DNA of 64,000 bases from Liolophura sinensis (lineage: Eukaryota; Mollusca; Polyplacophora; Chitonida; Chitonidae). The notes under the pieces are model-generated. The model saw only the letters and a list, made by a program, of their open reading frames with translations, was not told the DNA's origin and ran no database searches. Position numbers and translations under genes: made by a program. Where the stretch lies: positions 1,242,501 through 1,306,500 of the forward strand of contig NC_088306.1 in assembly GCF_032854445.1 (NCBI RefSeq), given 5' to 3'. Positions 32,150 through 44,300 of this stretch are shown here, piece by piece. The stretch's first letter is position 1. Each line of letters begins with the position of its first letter.

Positions 32150-32530
32150 ATGATTTATTTATTTGACTGAATATTTTTTCAGTTATACAGTGGCGGTGAC
32201 TTTTTGGGAGTACCGGAATCCGAAGTACACACAGGGAAAACCACAGGCCTTTTACAAGTTGCTGACGAACTTTTCCACATATGACATACACTCAGGTACA
32301 TGTATGCGCAGAATATGCTGGTAGACATGGGAGTGGTCTTCAACCAACGTTTACAGACCACACAAACAGCCACACAAGCGTTGTCAACCGCTTATTTTTA
32401 CCACTTCCCCACAATTAGTGAGAGTGGGAAGATCTACAAATTTCCTGCCAAAGGCCAGTGTTGAACCCGCGTCATGTGTGTCATAGCGATTGAAAGTAAA
32501 GCAAGCTTAACCACTGGACCAGGTGCTGAC
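32150..32530. repeat. Old dispersed repeat copy
   Basis: Starts with TTTATTTATTTGACTGAATA and contains ACAAGTTGCTGACGAACTTT and GTCATAGCGATTGAAAG. Related segments occur at 44640-45180 (ACAAGTTCCTGACGAACAAG, TGTAGCGATTGAAAAG) and loosely at 39500-39830. It is probably a degraded SINE family. Nothing coding is seen in 32,530-34,100, which is AT-rich. Confidence 0.5.
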
Positions 32531-34381
32531 CAACATTGTTTGGTATGGGCATTCGGTGAAGTCGACATGTGCTTTCATCATAAGGCAGCAACAGAAATAT
32601 TTTGAAACTGAGAGCCAAAAGTCGCTCTAAGTCGGGTGACAGAGCCTAATTAGGTCTGAAGTAAAATAGAGTACACTCTGAAAACTAACATGATATGAAA
32701 AACTTTAAGAGTGTTCAATCAAACATTTTGGCATTGAACCGAAAGCATTTATAACATCGGGATAACACGATCAAAGTCTTAGACACTTTACAAAAAACAT
32801 GTTATAATTTAAGACTATCTAATGACTAAAAAGAACTTTTGGGTGTTATGTTCCACAATGGAAGTGTTAAAAATCTAGTAATGTGCCATTACGCTATAAC
32901 ATGCGAACAATCATATACGTGGCGTAATCAGGTTTATCAAAGTGGAGAGCCAGGCCATATATGTTCCATAATTTCAAATTTAATTGCAGAATGATTCAGA
33001 ATATGAAATAAGATATGTCCACCTACATATACGGTTCACTCTCGTTCCAGGAATTCTTTATTTCAGAAATAAATTTGGTTTTATTGGTATTTGGGTTTTG
33101 GGTATAAGAAATCCGTTTTCCAAAAGTATTATAGCTCATATAAAGTGTAACTGCTGACTAATAATATACGTGGGCGAATCTGCCTTTCCATTTAAATGTA
33201 TGCAAATAAATTCGTTTTGATATTGTGGGTTACAAACCTTGTGTCCCATATGGAATTTCGTATAGCATATATAAGCCAATGGCTGTAATGGTGTTGCGAT
33301 TTGATTAAGTTTAATGTGAAATAATGAAATTATTTTTGATTTGATTTTTTTCCAAAATTTTCAGAAAATAGGATGAACGACAAGTAAAACATAACGAAAA
33401 TAGAACTCTCGTGCATTAACATGGATTTAACAGGTACATGGTTGAATTAACCAATCACAGAAGAGAAAGTGCATTTAAAATTGAATGCACATGTTTAAGG
33501 AATTGATCGACTCGCCTGCATAGTATATAGAGCCTATGTTATTCACATGATTTCCGTGTAAGTGGAGGAATGCGACAATTATAGTTACAAAGGTTTTTGT
33601 CATAATCAGCTATAGCTCCCTTTTTCCCCACTTTGAAAGTGTTGCGTCTGTGTATTGCCAGAGCTAAATCAATACACGCTACACCACACAGTAACAGCTT
33701 CACAACGCAGGCTGTAGACACACACATAGGCCTACGTAACATATGTGCAGACTGAATGTCACAAAACAACTCCCGGGGAAACAAAACACCACTAAGAAAC
33801 ATACACAAACATACATCTATTTATATACATACAGAAATGTCTCTCACCTGAGCTGTCTGATTGATTATGACGACATATATAATCTGTATCCACACAGGTA
33901 AGCTGCGTGGATCGTCCGTTCAGAAGTGATTTGTCGGTCGCCAGCATTTTGCAATGTAAAGCTGTTTAAACTAGCTACCGCATACCCAGTATAGTGTGCG
34001 ACGATCTGTGTCAAGGGTGCCTCACACAGATCTTGTCAATTATACAGTTACATGTACATAAGCGGATATGAACACGCCCAAAGCTAGACAGGTGGACGAA
34101 AAACGCTCACGTGTTTACATGTATATATGAATATATACAAAACCAACAGGTGCATACCGCTACGTACAGTAAGCCGTATAAGTAACTACATGTATCACAT
34201 ACCACGCTTCCTCTTCTCAAATATTTATGGCCAATATACATGCATGCTCGTTTCATTTCAATTTTTAATACCTATCTATATATACCTATATAAACATACG
34301 CCTGTGGGAAGCAAGATAGAGCCAGATAGGGCTCGATACAGAGTGAACATTTTTTGCCGTTGATGATAACGAGTCTGTGAT

Positions 34382-34395
34382 CTATTGTACAATAG
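34382..34395. repeat. Perfect 14-bp palindrome at the array edge
   Basis: CTATTGTACAATAG is its own reverse complement and lies about 40 bases before the 82-bp array begins. A 22-base block ATACCGCTACGTACAGTAAGCC occurs at about 34154 and again inside the array at about 34602. Confidence 0.6.
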
Positions 34396-34429
34396 ACAAT
34401 AGACATTCGTGTACCACTCACAAACCGGG

Positions 34430-36440
34430 GTTGCGTTACAATTAAGTCGATTTTCGCAAAACCTATGTTCAAAACCACCCAAAGCACCAGTTACCACGAG
34501 AATAGCAGCCATGAAGGGCGTTGCAAGTCGATTTTCGAAAGACCCATTTTCAAAACCACCTAAAGCACTAGTTACCACGAGAATAGCAGCAATGAAGGCC
34601 TTATACCGCTACGTACAGTAAGCCGATTTTCAAAACCACCTAAAACACCAGTTACCACGAGAATAGCAAACATGAAGGGGAGTTGCAAGTCGATTTTCGC
34701 AAGACCCATTTTCAAAACCACCTAACCCACCTCTTACCACGAGAATAGCGAACATGAAAGGGCGTTACAAGTCGATTTTCGCAAGACCCATTTTCAAAAC
34801 CACCTAAAGCACCAGGTACCACGAGAATAGCTAACATGAAGGGCCTTACAAGTCCATTTTTGCATACCCATTTTCAACACCATCTAAAGCACCAGGTACC
34901 ATGAGAACAGAAACCATGAAGGGGAGTTGCAAGTCGATTTTCGCAAGACCCATTTTCAAAACCACCTAACCCACCACTTACCACGAGAATAGCGAACATG
35001 AAAGGGCGTTACAAGTCGATTTTCGCAAGACCCATTTTCAAAACCACCTAAAACACCAGTTATCACGAGAATAGCTAACATGAAGGGCCTTACAAGTCCA
35101 TTTTTGCATACCCATTTTCAACACCACCTAAAGCACCAGGTACCACGAGAACAAAAACCATGAAGGGGAGTTGCACGTCGATTTTCGCAAGATCCATTTT
35201 CAAAACCACCTAAAGCACCACTTACCACGAGAATAGCAAACATGAAGGGGCCTTACAAGTCCATTTTCGCAAGACCCATTTTCAAAACCACCTAAAGCAA
35301 CAGTTACCACGAGAATAGCAAACATGAAGGGTCTTACAAGTCCATTTTCGCAAGACGCATTTTTAAAACAGGTAAAGCACCAGTTACCACGAGAATAGCG
35401 AACATGAAGGGGCGTTACAAGTCGATTTTCGCAAGACCCATTTTCAAAACCACCTAACCCACCAGTTTCCACGAGAATAGCAACCATGAAGGGGCGTTAC
35501 ACGTCGATTCTCGCAAGACCCATTTTCAAAACCACCTAAAACACCAGTTACCACGAGAATAGCACCTAACCCACCACTTACCACGAGAATAGCGAACATG
35601 AAAGGGCGTTACAAGTCGATTTTCGCAAGACCCATTTTCAAAACGACCTAAAACACCAGTTATCACGAGAATAGCTAACATGAAGGGCCTTACAAGTCCA
35701 TTTTTGCATACCCATTTTCAACACCACCTAAAGCACCAGGTACCACGAGAACAGAAACCATGAAGGGGAGTTACAAGTCGATTTCCGCAAGATCCATTTT
35801 CAAAACCACCTAAAGCACCACTTACCACGAGAATAGCAAACATGAAGAGGCGTTACAAGTCGATTTTCGCAAGACCCATTTTCAAAACCACCTAACCCAC
35901 CAGTTTCCACGAGAATAGCAAACATGAAGGGGCGTTGCAAGTCGATTTTCGCAAGACCCATTTTCAAAACCACCTAAAACACCAGTTATCACGAGAATAG
36001 CTAACATGAAGGGCCTTACAAGTCCATTTTTGCAAGACCCATTTTCAAAACAGCTAAAGCACCACTTGCCACGAGAATAGCAAACATGAAGGTGCGTTAC
36101 AAGTCGATTTTCGCAAGACCTATTTTCATATCCACCTAAGGCACCAGTTACCACGAGAACAGCAACCATGAAGGGGCGTTGCAAGTCGATTTTCGCAAGA
36201 TCTATTTTCAAAACCACCTAAAGCACCAGTTTATCACGACAACGGCAACCATGAAGGGGCCTTACAAGTCCATTTTCGCAAGATCCATTTCCAAAACAAC
36301 CGAAAGCACAAGTTACCACGAGAACAGCAACCATGCAGGGACGTTACAACTCAATTTTCGCAAGATCCATTTCCAAAACAACCGAAAGCACAAGTTACTA
36401 CCACAATATCGAAACATAAAAGAGCGTTACAAGTCGATAA
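34430..36440. repeat. 82-bp satellite array with trimeric higher-order units
   Basis: About 24 units of 81-82 bases share GTCGATTTTCGCAAGACCCA, TTTTCAAAACCACCTAAAGC and ACCACGAGAATAGC-AACATG. One variant with TTTTTGCATACCCATTTTCA recurs 244 bases apart (34841, 35085), i.e. every three units. A partial unit near 35560 breaks the register before the next at 35685. All reading frames here are by-products of the repeat. Confidence 0.95.
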
Positions 36441-36600
36441 TCGTTAAACTTTGTGCAGGTGTTCAGAACATATACATGGTTATATGCAGATTCTGATGAA
36501 TGTGGTTAGCCAACGTCATTTTGTGCATCAGTGAACCGACGTCAGACATTTGCGTGTTGAAGAAAGAAGGCGTTCAGAATTCGTATAACTTGTATAACTT

Positions 36601-36712
36601 GTAAACGCTATGTCACGCCGTAAACGCGTGGTCACACCGTAAACGCTTTGTCACATCGTAAACGCTTTGTCACGACGTAAACGCTTTGTCATGACGTAAA
36701 CGTCGTTGATTG
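36601..36712. repeat. 19-bp tandem repeat
   Basis: GTAAACGCTTTGTCACGAC repeats with exact 19-base spacing at 36601, 36620, 36639 and 36658, and continues to about 36,710, five to six units. It is CpG-rich compared with its surroundings. Confidence 0.88.
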
Positions 36713-37544
36713 CTTGGTTGTTTCAAACCCTGATTCTGGCACGTGATAACATAGGTCGTACAGTATATGTGACACCTTAATCTTGATTAAAGTTAATACT
36801 AGGGATAAGCAATAAAAAAATATACCAGCTGGAGCTGGAAACTTGAAATGAGACTGCCACAAATGCCATGAGTTCCCTACCATATAAAGACATGTATGTT
36901 TAGAAGTAGGACCACGAAGTACTAAATATGTCCCACAACCGCTTATAATATAGCTCTCTAAAACAGTGAGGTTTTCTGTACGGCTTAAATAAGCAATTTA
37001 GAGATGAAAAAAGGTTAAAATATACAGGGTGTGTATAAAAAGGTAAAAAAATTTTATTGTCAGTACCTGCATGCTGTGAAATAGTTCATGCACAGGCTGC
37101 ATTGAACAGCTTATCTCAGCTCAGCAAAGACACACAAATAATAGGTAGAGGTCGAATATTCATGTAAGTTAGCCTTAATGTGTAATTCAGAGATCAATAC
37201 GTTGGCCTACATGAACACTGATAACTGTGGTATGTTATCGATGCGATATATGAGGTAATCTTCACTTTTATCAGACGATGCTGTAAATGTAATTGTATTA
37301 AAGCGGCTGAATTTCTCGTGATATTTCGCTCCTCTCGAACCGGTTACAACGTATATACTAGTATAAGATATCAGATAACGGAATATTCAATCGACGATGG
37401 GAATCACGCGCTAACCTACACGACCAGGTGCATCTTCTATAGCCCTCATTAACAGTCAACAGTAACACTGATTAGAACATCGCGGGTCGTAATGACCATC
37501 AATATAAACGACTATAGCATGGCGAATAAGAGATACATCAAAAC

Positions 37545-37753
37545 ATTAATCTGTTCAAGTTAACAGAAAGTCTGTTGTCTGAGTGGTGCTACAGAGTATA
37601 TTCTGATATTGAAGCAGATTGTTACATTACATATAACACACATATTCTATTAATTCAACATAAAGATTCTGTTAGACTAGCAGTATTTTATGTTGAATAT
37701 GACTGAGTACTGTAATATAATAACAGACTTTCTGCTAAAATTAACAGATTAAT
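37545..37753. mobile_element. ~209-bp foldback element with nested hairpin
   Basis: The outer arms 37545-37576 and 37722-37753 pair at 28 of 32 positions (both ends carry CAGAAAGTCTGTT). Inside, ATTCAACATAAA at 37653-37664 pairs perfectly with 37687-37698. The size and lack of coding fit a MITE. The rest of 36,720-38,400 shows no gene. Confidence 0.65.
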
Positions 37754-38422
37754 TTTTGGAGCGTAGCAGCGACGACAGGGGATAGGTGGCAAATAGCCAC
37801 ACATAACCGGTGAAACTGGACCTCTTGTCAATTTACCTCAGAAGTTTATTCTAACTGTTCATGTAAATGCTTCAACAGTAGCAACTTACACAACCTCTAC
37901 CACCATATGGCTTTAGCAGAATTAGGAGGAAAATATCCCAATTCTTTAGACGTCACTGGTTCAGCATGACCCAAATTGTTGACACTGATTATGGCAAGTA
38001 CAGTTTAACATTTCAACATTGGCTTCACAATTGGCAGTCTTGGTGGATGTAGTTTGCGCTAAGGGTTAGCAGTCGGCATAGGCCACTGGCTGTCATTTTT
38101 ACTGTCACTGAAATACGGTCAAGTGGTTCGATCCGACTGATTCCATTGTGCCACATTTATAGCTACATAACAAAAAGTTCTACATAGCATGGAGAATAAA
38201 CCGAGAGCAATGACTTTTGTGACAACAGTATGATAGTTGACAAATGAAATTCGTCCTCTTGTCCATTTACCTCAGTTAGGAATTTATTCTAAATGTTTAT
38301 GCAAATGCTTAAATAGCACAATGGCTTATAAGCATATGTGAAGCTTTGGTCAGCTTTTGGTCAGTTCACGTATGTACAACTAAAGACTAATGTAATCTTA
38401 TATAGAGCCTGGGCTCGGCTCG

Positions 38423-38594
38423 CCAATGGGCGGGGAAGGGAATGATTCCAACAGAAGATTTACGTCTCCCTCAATCTTTGTCGGACATATCACGCCGGGG
38501 GTCGACTACTCTGACGCAATATATAAGGCTGGTTTGAATGCCGTCATATTTATGGCGCTGCCTTGAAGGGGAAACACAGAATGTGACGTCGTCA
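38423..38594 (+). promoter_or_regulatory. Promoter-like cluster: CCAAT, GC box, TATA, CRE-like site
   Basis: CCAAT at 38423-38427 directly joins GGGCGGGG at 38428-38435. TATATAAG lies at 38520-38527, and TGACGTCGTCA at 38584-38594 contains a CRE-like core. The spacing resembles an animal core promoter pointing right. No coding exon follows that I can support, so it may serve an untranslated first exon or be chance. Confidence 0.35.
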
Positions 38595-39179
38595 CTTATG
38601 GTGCCAGTACTAAGCGAGACAGCACTCTAGAATTGCGTTCAAGCGGTGCATTTTGTCGTGCCGACTCGTGGAATTCGGTTAGTCGAACGAAAATAGAATA
38701 AACGCTAATAGGGCTCATAAGCCTGGCTCACACGGTACAATTCTGCAGATTGTTTTATATGAAACAGCGTTTGTCCTGTTTTCATTAGACGAATGGATAG
38801 GACAAATTGTACAGTTTGAACGCGACTTTAAGTCACAGATCTTATTCGCTGTTGAAGTTGGTGAACTCTCTGATCACCGGTACATCGCAATGCCAAAGTT
38901 AATCCCCAAAGGAACCTGGGCTGAAAGAAACCTTATCACATACATAAATATATACATACATACATACATGTATTCCCCAAGAAGCAATAGGTTACCTTTA
39001 ACTGGCCAGTGGCGATTCGGGGCTCAAGCCAGATTGTAATTCTCCTGCAATGAACGAGTACTGCCTTACCAGTTTACCCACAATAGCGTCCTAGCAGAAG
39101 CTGGAATACCCTACATTAGGCTACAGTACTCAGCTTGGACCCAAAAGTTAAGTGGGAAAAGTTGCCTATTATGGTGAAA

Positions 39180-39390
39180 AGGGACCTCATTGGCTCATTC
39201 GCCCAAAGATCGTTCTTGACCAGTAAGGTCGCAGACTCGAATCTAGGTATCGTTGGTTTGGCTGTGGATTGGTCAAGAAATATATTTCAAGAATTGTGTC
39301 CGATATACCAGGGGAAGGTCGGTGACTTACCAGCTCGTTGCACTCCCGTTTCTTCAACCCGAAAACCTGACCCACGACATATATACAGGT
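39180..39390 (+). mobile_element. tRNA-like SINE relic (family D)
   Basis: Head TTGGCTCATTCGCCCAAAGA with the B-box-like GCAGACTCGAATCT, then CCAGGGGAAGGTCGGTGACT and AACCTGACCCACGACATATA. It is related to the copy near 24575. A weaker tRNA-like B box (GTGGTTCGATCCGACTG) lies near 38120. Confidence 0.45.
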
Positions 39391-40131
39391 AGGTGCAAAC
39401 TTCATGATAACGATTCATGGTATATTGTACTTTGTATTGTATCCAGTCACACATCCGATAGAGGTATAAATATCGACATACCTCCATACTCCTAAGGGAA
39501 AGTGACCGATGGCGTATAGATGTATACTTGTTTATTCCATTGCTGCTGAATGCCAGGTTCAAAAAGTTTGAACTTAGACGATGGCGAGGAAACCGGAGTG
39601 CCCGGCATAAGCCACCAAGCTGTGACAAAGAAGCTACTGACTTTAGCAATGTGACGAACAGATATGTACCCCATATTGGTGGAACTGGGGGACAAGTGAT
39701 CTTCAACAAATGTTAAGCCACGCAAACGGACACTCAAGTCTCGATCGTCGACTGCTCATTCTACAGTTGTAAGTTCCCACTCCGAGACCATGTTTGAACC
39801 CACGCGTTAGTCTAACTACTTAGAAGGCCTATGCTTTTACACATGTTAGGCGTGGTATACATGCATAGGTCCTACAGACCAGCTGGCACTCCAAGGCTAG
39901 CTCAGGTGTGCTGACGGCTGTTGATTTCCCTGGTGTCACTGACTTCCTGACTTACCTTGGCTAATGTTGATTTCATCACGACGCATGCCGGTAACAAAAA
40001 AGGCTACCCGTCAGGCCTTGGCTAAATGTCACATACAGTAATCCTATATACATACGACGTTGTAAATCACACATACATCCGTATATATGTACAAAGAGAA
40101 CTCACAGATAAAACTAAGTCTAAGCACTCAC

Positions 40132-40430
40132 AGAGTAGACTTTGGTGAGGTATTCAAATCCAAAGAGTTCGCAGCAAGCATTGTCAAGCGAATCAGCCCC
40201 ATGCAGTAAAGGTCTGCTCTTCAACTCGCTATGTATAACTGTCTGTGGCTGAAAAGTTTGTCTCGCGCTGGTGCTTGGGACAGACACGCGGCATGCACTT
40301 CGCCGTCCTCGTGCAAACTTGTGTGTATAGGTGTACGAGTGGGGAACTATCTAGACGATATCGCGTCGTATGTCGTTGACTGATCGGTGCACATCGGCAT
40401 TTGTCGGTTGTTGTCGGTAGACCTCGATCT
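40132..40430 (-). other. Possible first exon of a minus-strand gene
   Basis: On the minus strand a TATA-like TTATATATAAAAAC lies near 40,460-40,475. A segment with several CpGs follows, ending at a strong donor (TACTCT then GTGAGT, exon edge 40132). One frame is open for about 70 codons into the donor (ending GFEYLTKVYS) but has no Met. A short frame starting MGLIRLTMLAANSL also reaches the donor. Following exons would lie to the left; I found none. A mostly untranslated first exon is the simplest reading. Confidence 0.27.
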
Positions 40431-40778
40431 TCTTTCGTACAGGGAATCCTTTTCTCGTGTTTTTATATATAAGGCGCACAATTGATTTCCAAGTCGTATC
40501 AAATGATATATCGACAGGTATAATTGTGGGTATTTGTACTAATCGTGTGAGCTAAATATACAGTTTGATGATCTGTCTCTGTTGCTGTTGATCGCTACCC
40601 TATCACAAACTGCTTGATTGGCCATGTTCCCGTAAACAGACGCCGCGCGCCTCTGTGTGTAAGTCACACGACACCCACAAAACCGGTCATAACATACCTC
40701 AGTCTCTGTTACATGTATACCAACAGTAGGTGGACTCGTTTTACACAGGGTGTTCTGGTTGCAAACAACAAAATGTAT

Positions 40779-40825
40779 CCCCCCCCCCGACTTCCCCCCA
40801 CGCATAAACCCCCACCCCCACCCCC
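40779..40825 (-). other. G-quadruplex-forming candidate on the minus strand
   Basis: C runs of 10, 6, 5, 5 and 5 bases at 40779-40788, 40794-40799, 40809-40813, 40815-40819 and 40821-40825 give five G runs on the minus strand with loops of 1-9 bases. Confidence 0.7.
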
Positions 40826-41416
40826 AACATGTGTTTACAACATGTTTGTCTACATCTTCGAAAAGGCATACGGCCTATATGTAGGCGTACATGTAGTTGT
40901 TACGTGGCTACAGGCTGTAAGACCAATAAAATATTTACACATTGCTCTGCACCAGGACATAAGTGCGAAAACAAAACAAAGCAAAAAACACCCCTCTAAA
41001 CCGCAAGATGTCATTCTCAGTGGATGGATGAACCAGCTCGTGTGTTTTATTTCGTTGTTTATCTTAAATAAGGGTAGCGAGGAGGGGGCGGCAAAAAGTT
41101 AGTTTTACCGATTGTTCTATCGTTGTTACAGTTAAGTCAGATACAGCGAGACAAAGAATTAACATCACCATTGCTTGAGTTGTTTCGCAAAGGTAATTTT
41201 TTTTAGCATGTTGTGGTATAATTACGGTAATTGACTTCATTAAAGGACTATACCATTTCTATGACCGGGAGTTGTTGTAACAACAAAACATTCATTTAAT
41301 GACGCCTATTATATTTAGCACGTGGGCATTTGTTTCTTTTCCTCTTAGTAACTAAAAAAAAAAACTTCTGAAAAATCTCCGTTGTAGCGACAGTTCCTGA
41401 TCATACATGGTAGTAA

Positions 41417-41538
41417 ATTTATTTATGTATTTGATAAGTGTTTCACGCCGTACTCAAGAATATTTCACTTATACGACGGCGTCCAGCTTTATGGCCAGCA
41501 CGAGCTGGGCTTGAACTCACGGCAACCGGATAGGGGGA
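41417..41538 (-). mobile_element. SINE family A with large internal deletion, minus strand
   Basis: Tail TTTATTTATGTATTTGATAA, then CGTACTCAAGAATATTTCAC. It jumps to GGCCAGCACGAGCTGGGCTT and GAACTCACGGCAACCGG. Most of the body between the tail and the B box is missing. Confidence 0.8.
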
Positions 41539-42089
41539 GTATGTGGTGGTAAGGTCTTGATTCATATGCACATTGACATTAATTAATCGATAACGTTTAT
41601 AATTATGGATCATGTCCAGAATCTTTAAAATATACAACTACTGGCGTTTGATCAAGGTCTAAGTTTAAGGGGATCGCGGAGACGGACCATTATGGAAATA
41701 TTTTTCGTCGAAATGGTTAACTTAGTTATGAAACTATGTTGTGTCAGGGAGGAATTGTAGTGTAAACCGTACAGAAATCCAAATTGGATACCAACAGCTC
41801 TTTCAAGAAGTATTCGACCACTGGCGTCTGGATCTTAAGTCTGTTACACTGGAATCACATTTACCATCCGTTACATTTGCTTGTAACTACATGTATATAG
41901 CCAGATCGGAAGTAATAAAACCTGTCAGCCCATCCATTGGCTGTCTAACTCAATTCGGAATTCTAGTCTATCGACGTCCAGTGAATTGCCATTAACACCA
42001 CTGCATTGAACTATATCTGAGTTTGAGCCATAGTGTAGATGGGGTGTGTACGCTGCTACTTTTTAAGCGCCTATACGATGAGGATTCAT

Positions 42090-42396
42090 TAGGTGTGTGT
42101 AGGCCTAAATATAATGTGTCTTCTTATGACAGGGCGAGTCCATGCCACCAAAGTGCTGCCTCCACTGAAGTATCGTGCTGAAGAAACTAGACAAGACACC
42201 CAAACCAGTCACATTATACTGACATCGGGCCAACCAGTCATATTTTCCTACTCTAACCTCTCACCGCTGAGCTGCAAGCGAGACAGCAGCAAGTACCATT
42301 ATTAAAGTCTTTGGTATGATCCAACACAGGTTTTATCCCGGGGTCTCTCAACCGAGGCGGACGCTCTAACCATTAGGCCACCGAGGCGGTCATTTT
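42090..42396 (-). mobile_element. SINE family B, full length, minus strand
   Basis: The reverse strand gives the head GGTGGCCTAATGGTTAGAGC with GTTGAGAGACCCCGGGATAA, then TTTAATAATGGTACTTGCTG, CAGTATAATGTGACTGGTTT and GGCGGCATG-like sequence. It is well preserved apart from the 3' end. Confidence 0.82.
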
Positions 42397-42596
42397 TTTA
42401 TATAAAGGCCTACAGTTTGTATTTATGTGTGCGTTTACACGAGAATTCGCCCATTTGTTTATTTACTTATTTACTTATTTATTTATTTGTTTGATGTTTA
42501 AAGCTCTTTAGTTAAGCATTTCTCACTTATACAATATAAAAAAATAATCTATAAAGCTTGATATAATATATACTATCCTAACAGTGCTTCTGTAAC

Positions 42597-42712
42597 CGAG
42601 GTGGTGTAGCGCGCCGTACGGAGTAGTGAATTCAAGTGAGTTCAAGTCCAGCCCACGCAGGCTTCATCTCCTGCGGTACGTGGAAAGGTCTGTCAGCAAT
42701 CTGGGATGGTCG
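42597..42712 (+). mobile_element. SINE family A head fragment, plus strand
   Basis: Contains CGAGGTGGTGTAGCGCGCC, the B-box-like GAGTTCAAGTCCAGCC and CGTGGAAAGGTCTGTCAGCA. The 3' part is missing. Confidence 0.7.
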
Positions 42713-43104
42713 TGGTTTTATTTTTCGTGGAGGGAACTGAACAGCGAAGAATATAGATCACAGCTCTCCATCATACGTTTATTGTAGAAACCCGACTAAG
42801 TTGTAATTCACCCGTGCGTGACATTATGGGTATAATGTGTTACGGGCCTAGCACATTTGCAGTTCATTGAAAACTAGAGTATATGAAAAAATAATAAGAT
42901 CTAAAACAAGGAATGGTTTATGGGTATTTGTAAGCATTTGATTATGTGTGCTTGCCAAATGAGGTGCTATATACGCATGGTTAAAAGCTAGCAGATCATC
43001 AATATACCGTTTAGCGAATAACTGACTCAGAATCAGTTGCAACTGTGACCAGCATGCAGCCTAATTTATCAGGTATAATCCCTCAAACTTTTCTCTGGGA
43101 TCAT

Positions 43105-43352
43105 ACTAAAGGCTTTAAAAATGGTATTTGTTGTCGCCTAGCTTGGTGTTCAGCACTGGAAGGCTAGAGAAAGGAAGTTGGACTGGTTGCTCCGGTTTCA
43201 GTATAATGTAACTGGATGGGGGGTGTCATGGCTGGTGTCTGCGGCATGATACTTCAGTGGCGGCAGCACTTCGGTGGCGTGGGTCTGCCACAGGAAGAAA
43301 CACCACATGTACACACATTTAATGACTCCTCGCCGTCATATAACTGCTAAAT
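43105..43352 (+). mobile_element. SINE family B, head truncated
   Basis: Begins near GGATCATACTAAAGGCTTTA and runs through GTTCAGCACTGGAAGGCTAG, GGTGTCATGGCTGGTGTCTG and CAGTGGCGGCAGCACTTCGG to CGCCGTCATATAACTGCTAA. Confidence 0.8.
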
Positions 43353-44198
43353 TCCAACTTTATTCCATGTATAATGCAAGGGAAGCAAATCTTTATTCTT
43401 TCGAAAAGGTTAATAAAAGCATTCGACAAGAAGAGTTGTCTTCCCTGATTTACTCATCATTCACTTTTGTTAAAGCTCAATCCTCGTATACTGACTCACG
43501 TGTGTTTACGATGCATTCACACATGCATGCATGGACTCGGTCTAAATAAAATCTATTCCATTTTAGGAGGTTGTTCATTAGCTTACAACATTTTGACGCT
43601 TCAAATAGATATTAACTTCTATGCGAGGGTTCAAATCCGGCTTCTGGCATCCATGATTCACGTTTTTTTGTGTGTTTTGCTATCTCTTTAAATTCGCTTG
43701 GGATGGTAAAAGTTTGTTTCAACCTCGTTTTCACTGCAGTCTTACCTGGTTCGAGAGCACTGTCACAATTACACCGAGCATTTTGTTATTTACCTGAGTT
43801 TTGTTTGACGCCATATGCTGACGGTAATTTACATATATATACGATGCATGACGGTCAGATACCGTATACATAGCTGGAAAATACCTTGATACTCGAGGGG
43901 AAAGGTAAAAGTGGAGCCAAGCAGTGAGAACTGGATTAGAACATATGACGTCAATAATCTGAACTTTGTGTGACACTTTGTGATTAAAGTTTACATAAAC
44001 TCAAAAATAATGTGTGCTGAAATGGAAGGCAACAGAGAACTGAACATAAAAATACTTCAAAATCTTTTTTTACATTCTTTCCTATTAAGAAAATTCCACA
44101 GAAACAACCATTTTAAGGTAATGGGATTTTAATGGCATATTTTCCAAAACCTTTTCCGATTGTTTTGAGCGCCTAAAAATCCATTAAACTTCTTGAAT

Positions 44199-44300
44199 GG
44201 CCCTTATTGTAATGGCCCTTATTGTAATGGTCCTTATTGTAATTGCCCTTATTGTAATGGTCCTTATTGTAATGGCCCTTATTGTAATGGCCCTTATTGG
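44199..44300. repeat. 15-bp tandem repeat
   Basis: GGCCCTTATTGTAAT repeats about seven times with single-base variants (GGTCCTT, TGCCCTT). No gene is seen between 43,350 and 46,440. Confidence 0.9.

Noticed and set aside
35200-36496. Reading frames with repeated GGFENGSCENRL-like motifs on the minus strand and related ones on the plus strand
   Set aside because: By-products of the 82-bp satellite; the frame changes every unit.
36689-36883. 64-codon minus-strand frame with a hydrophobic segment
   Set aside because: No splice signals or family resemblance; it overlaps the edge of the 19-bp repeat.
40614-41102. 162-codon plus-strand frame
   Set aside because: It runs through the poly-C tract and low-complexity sequence, shows no domain, and overlaps no splice signals.
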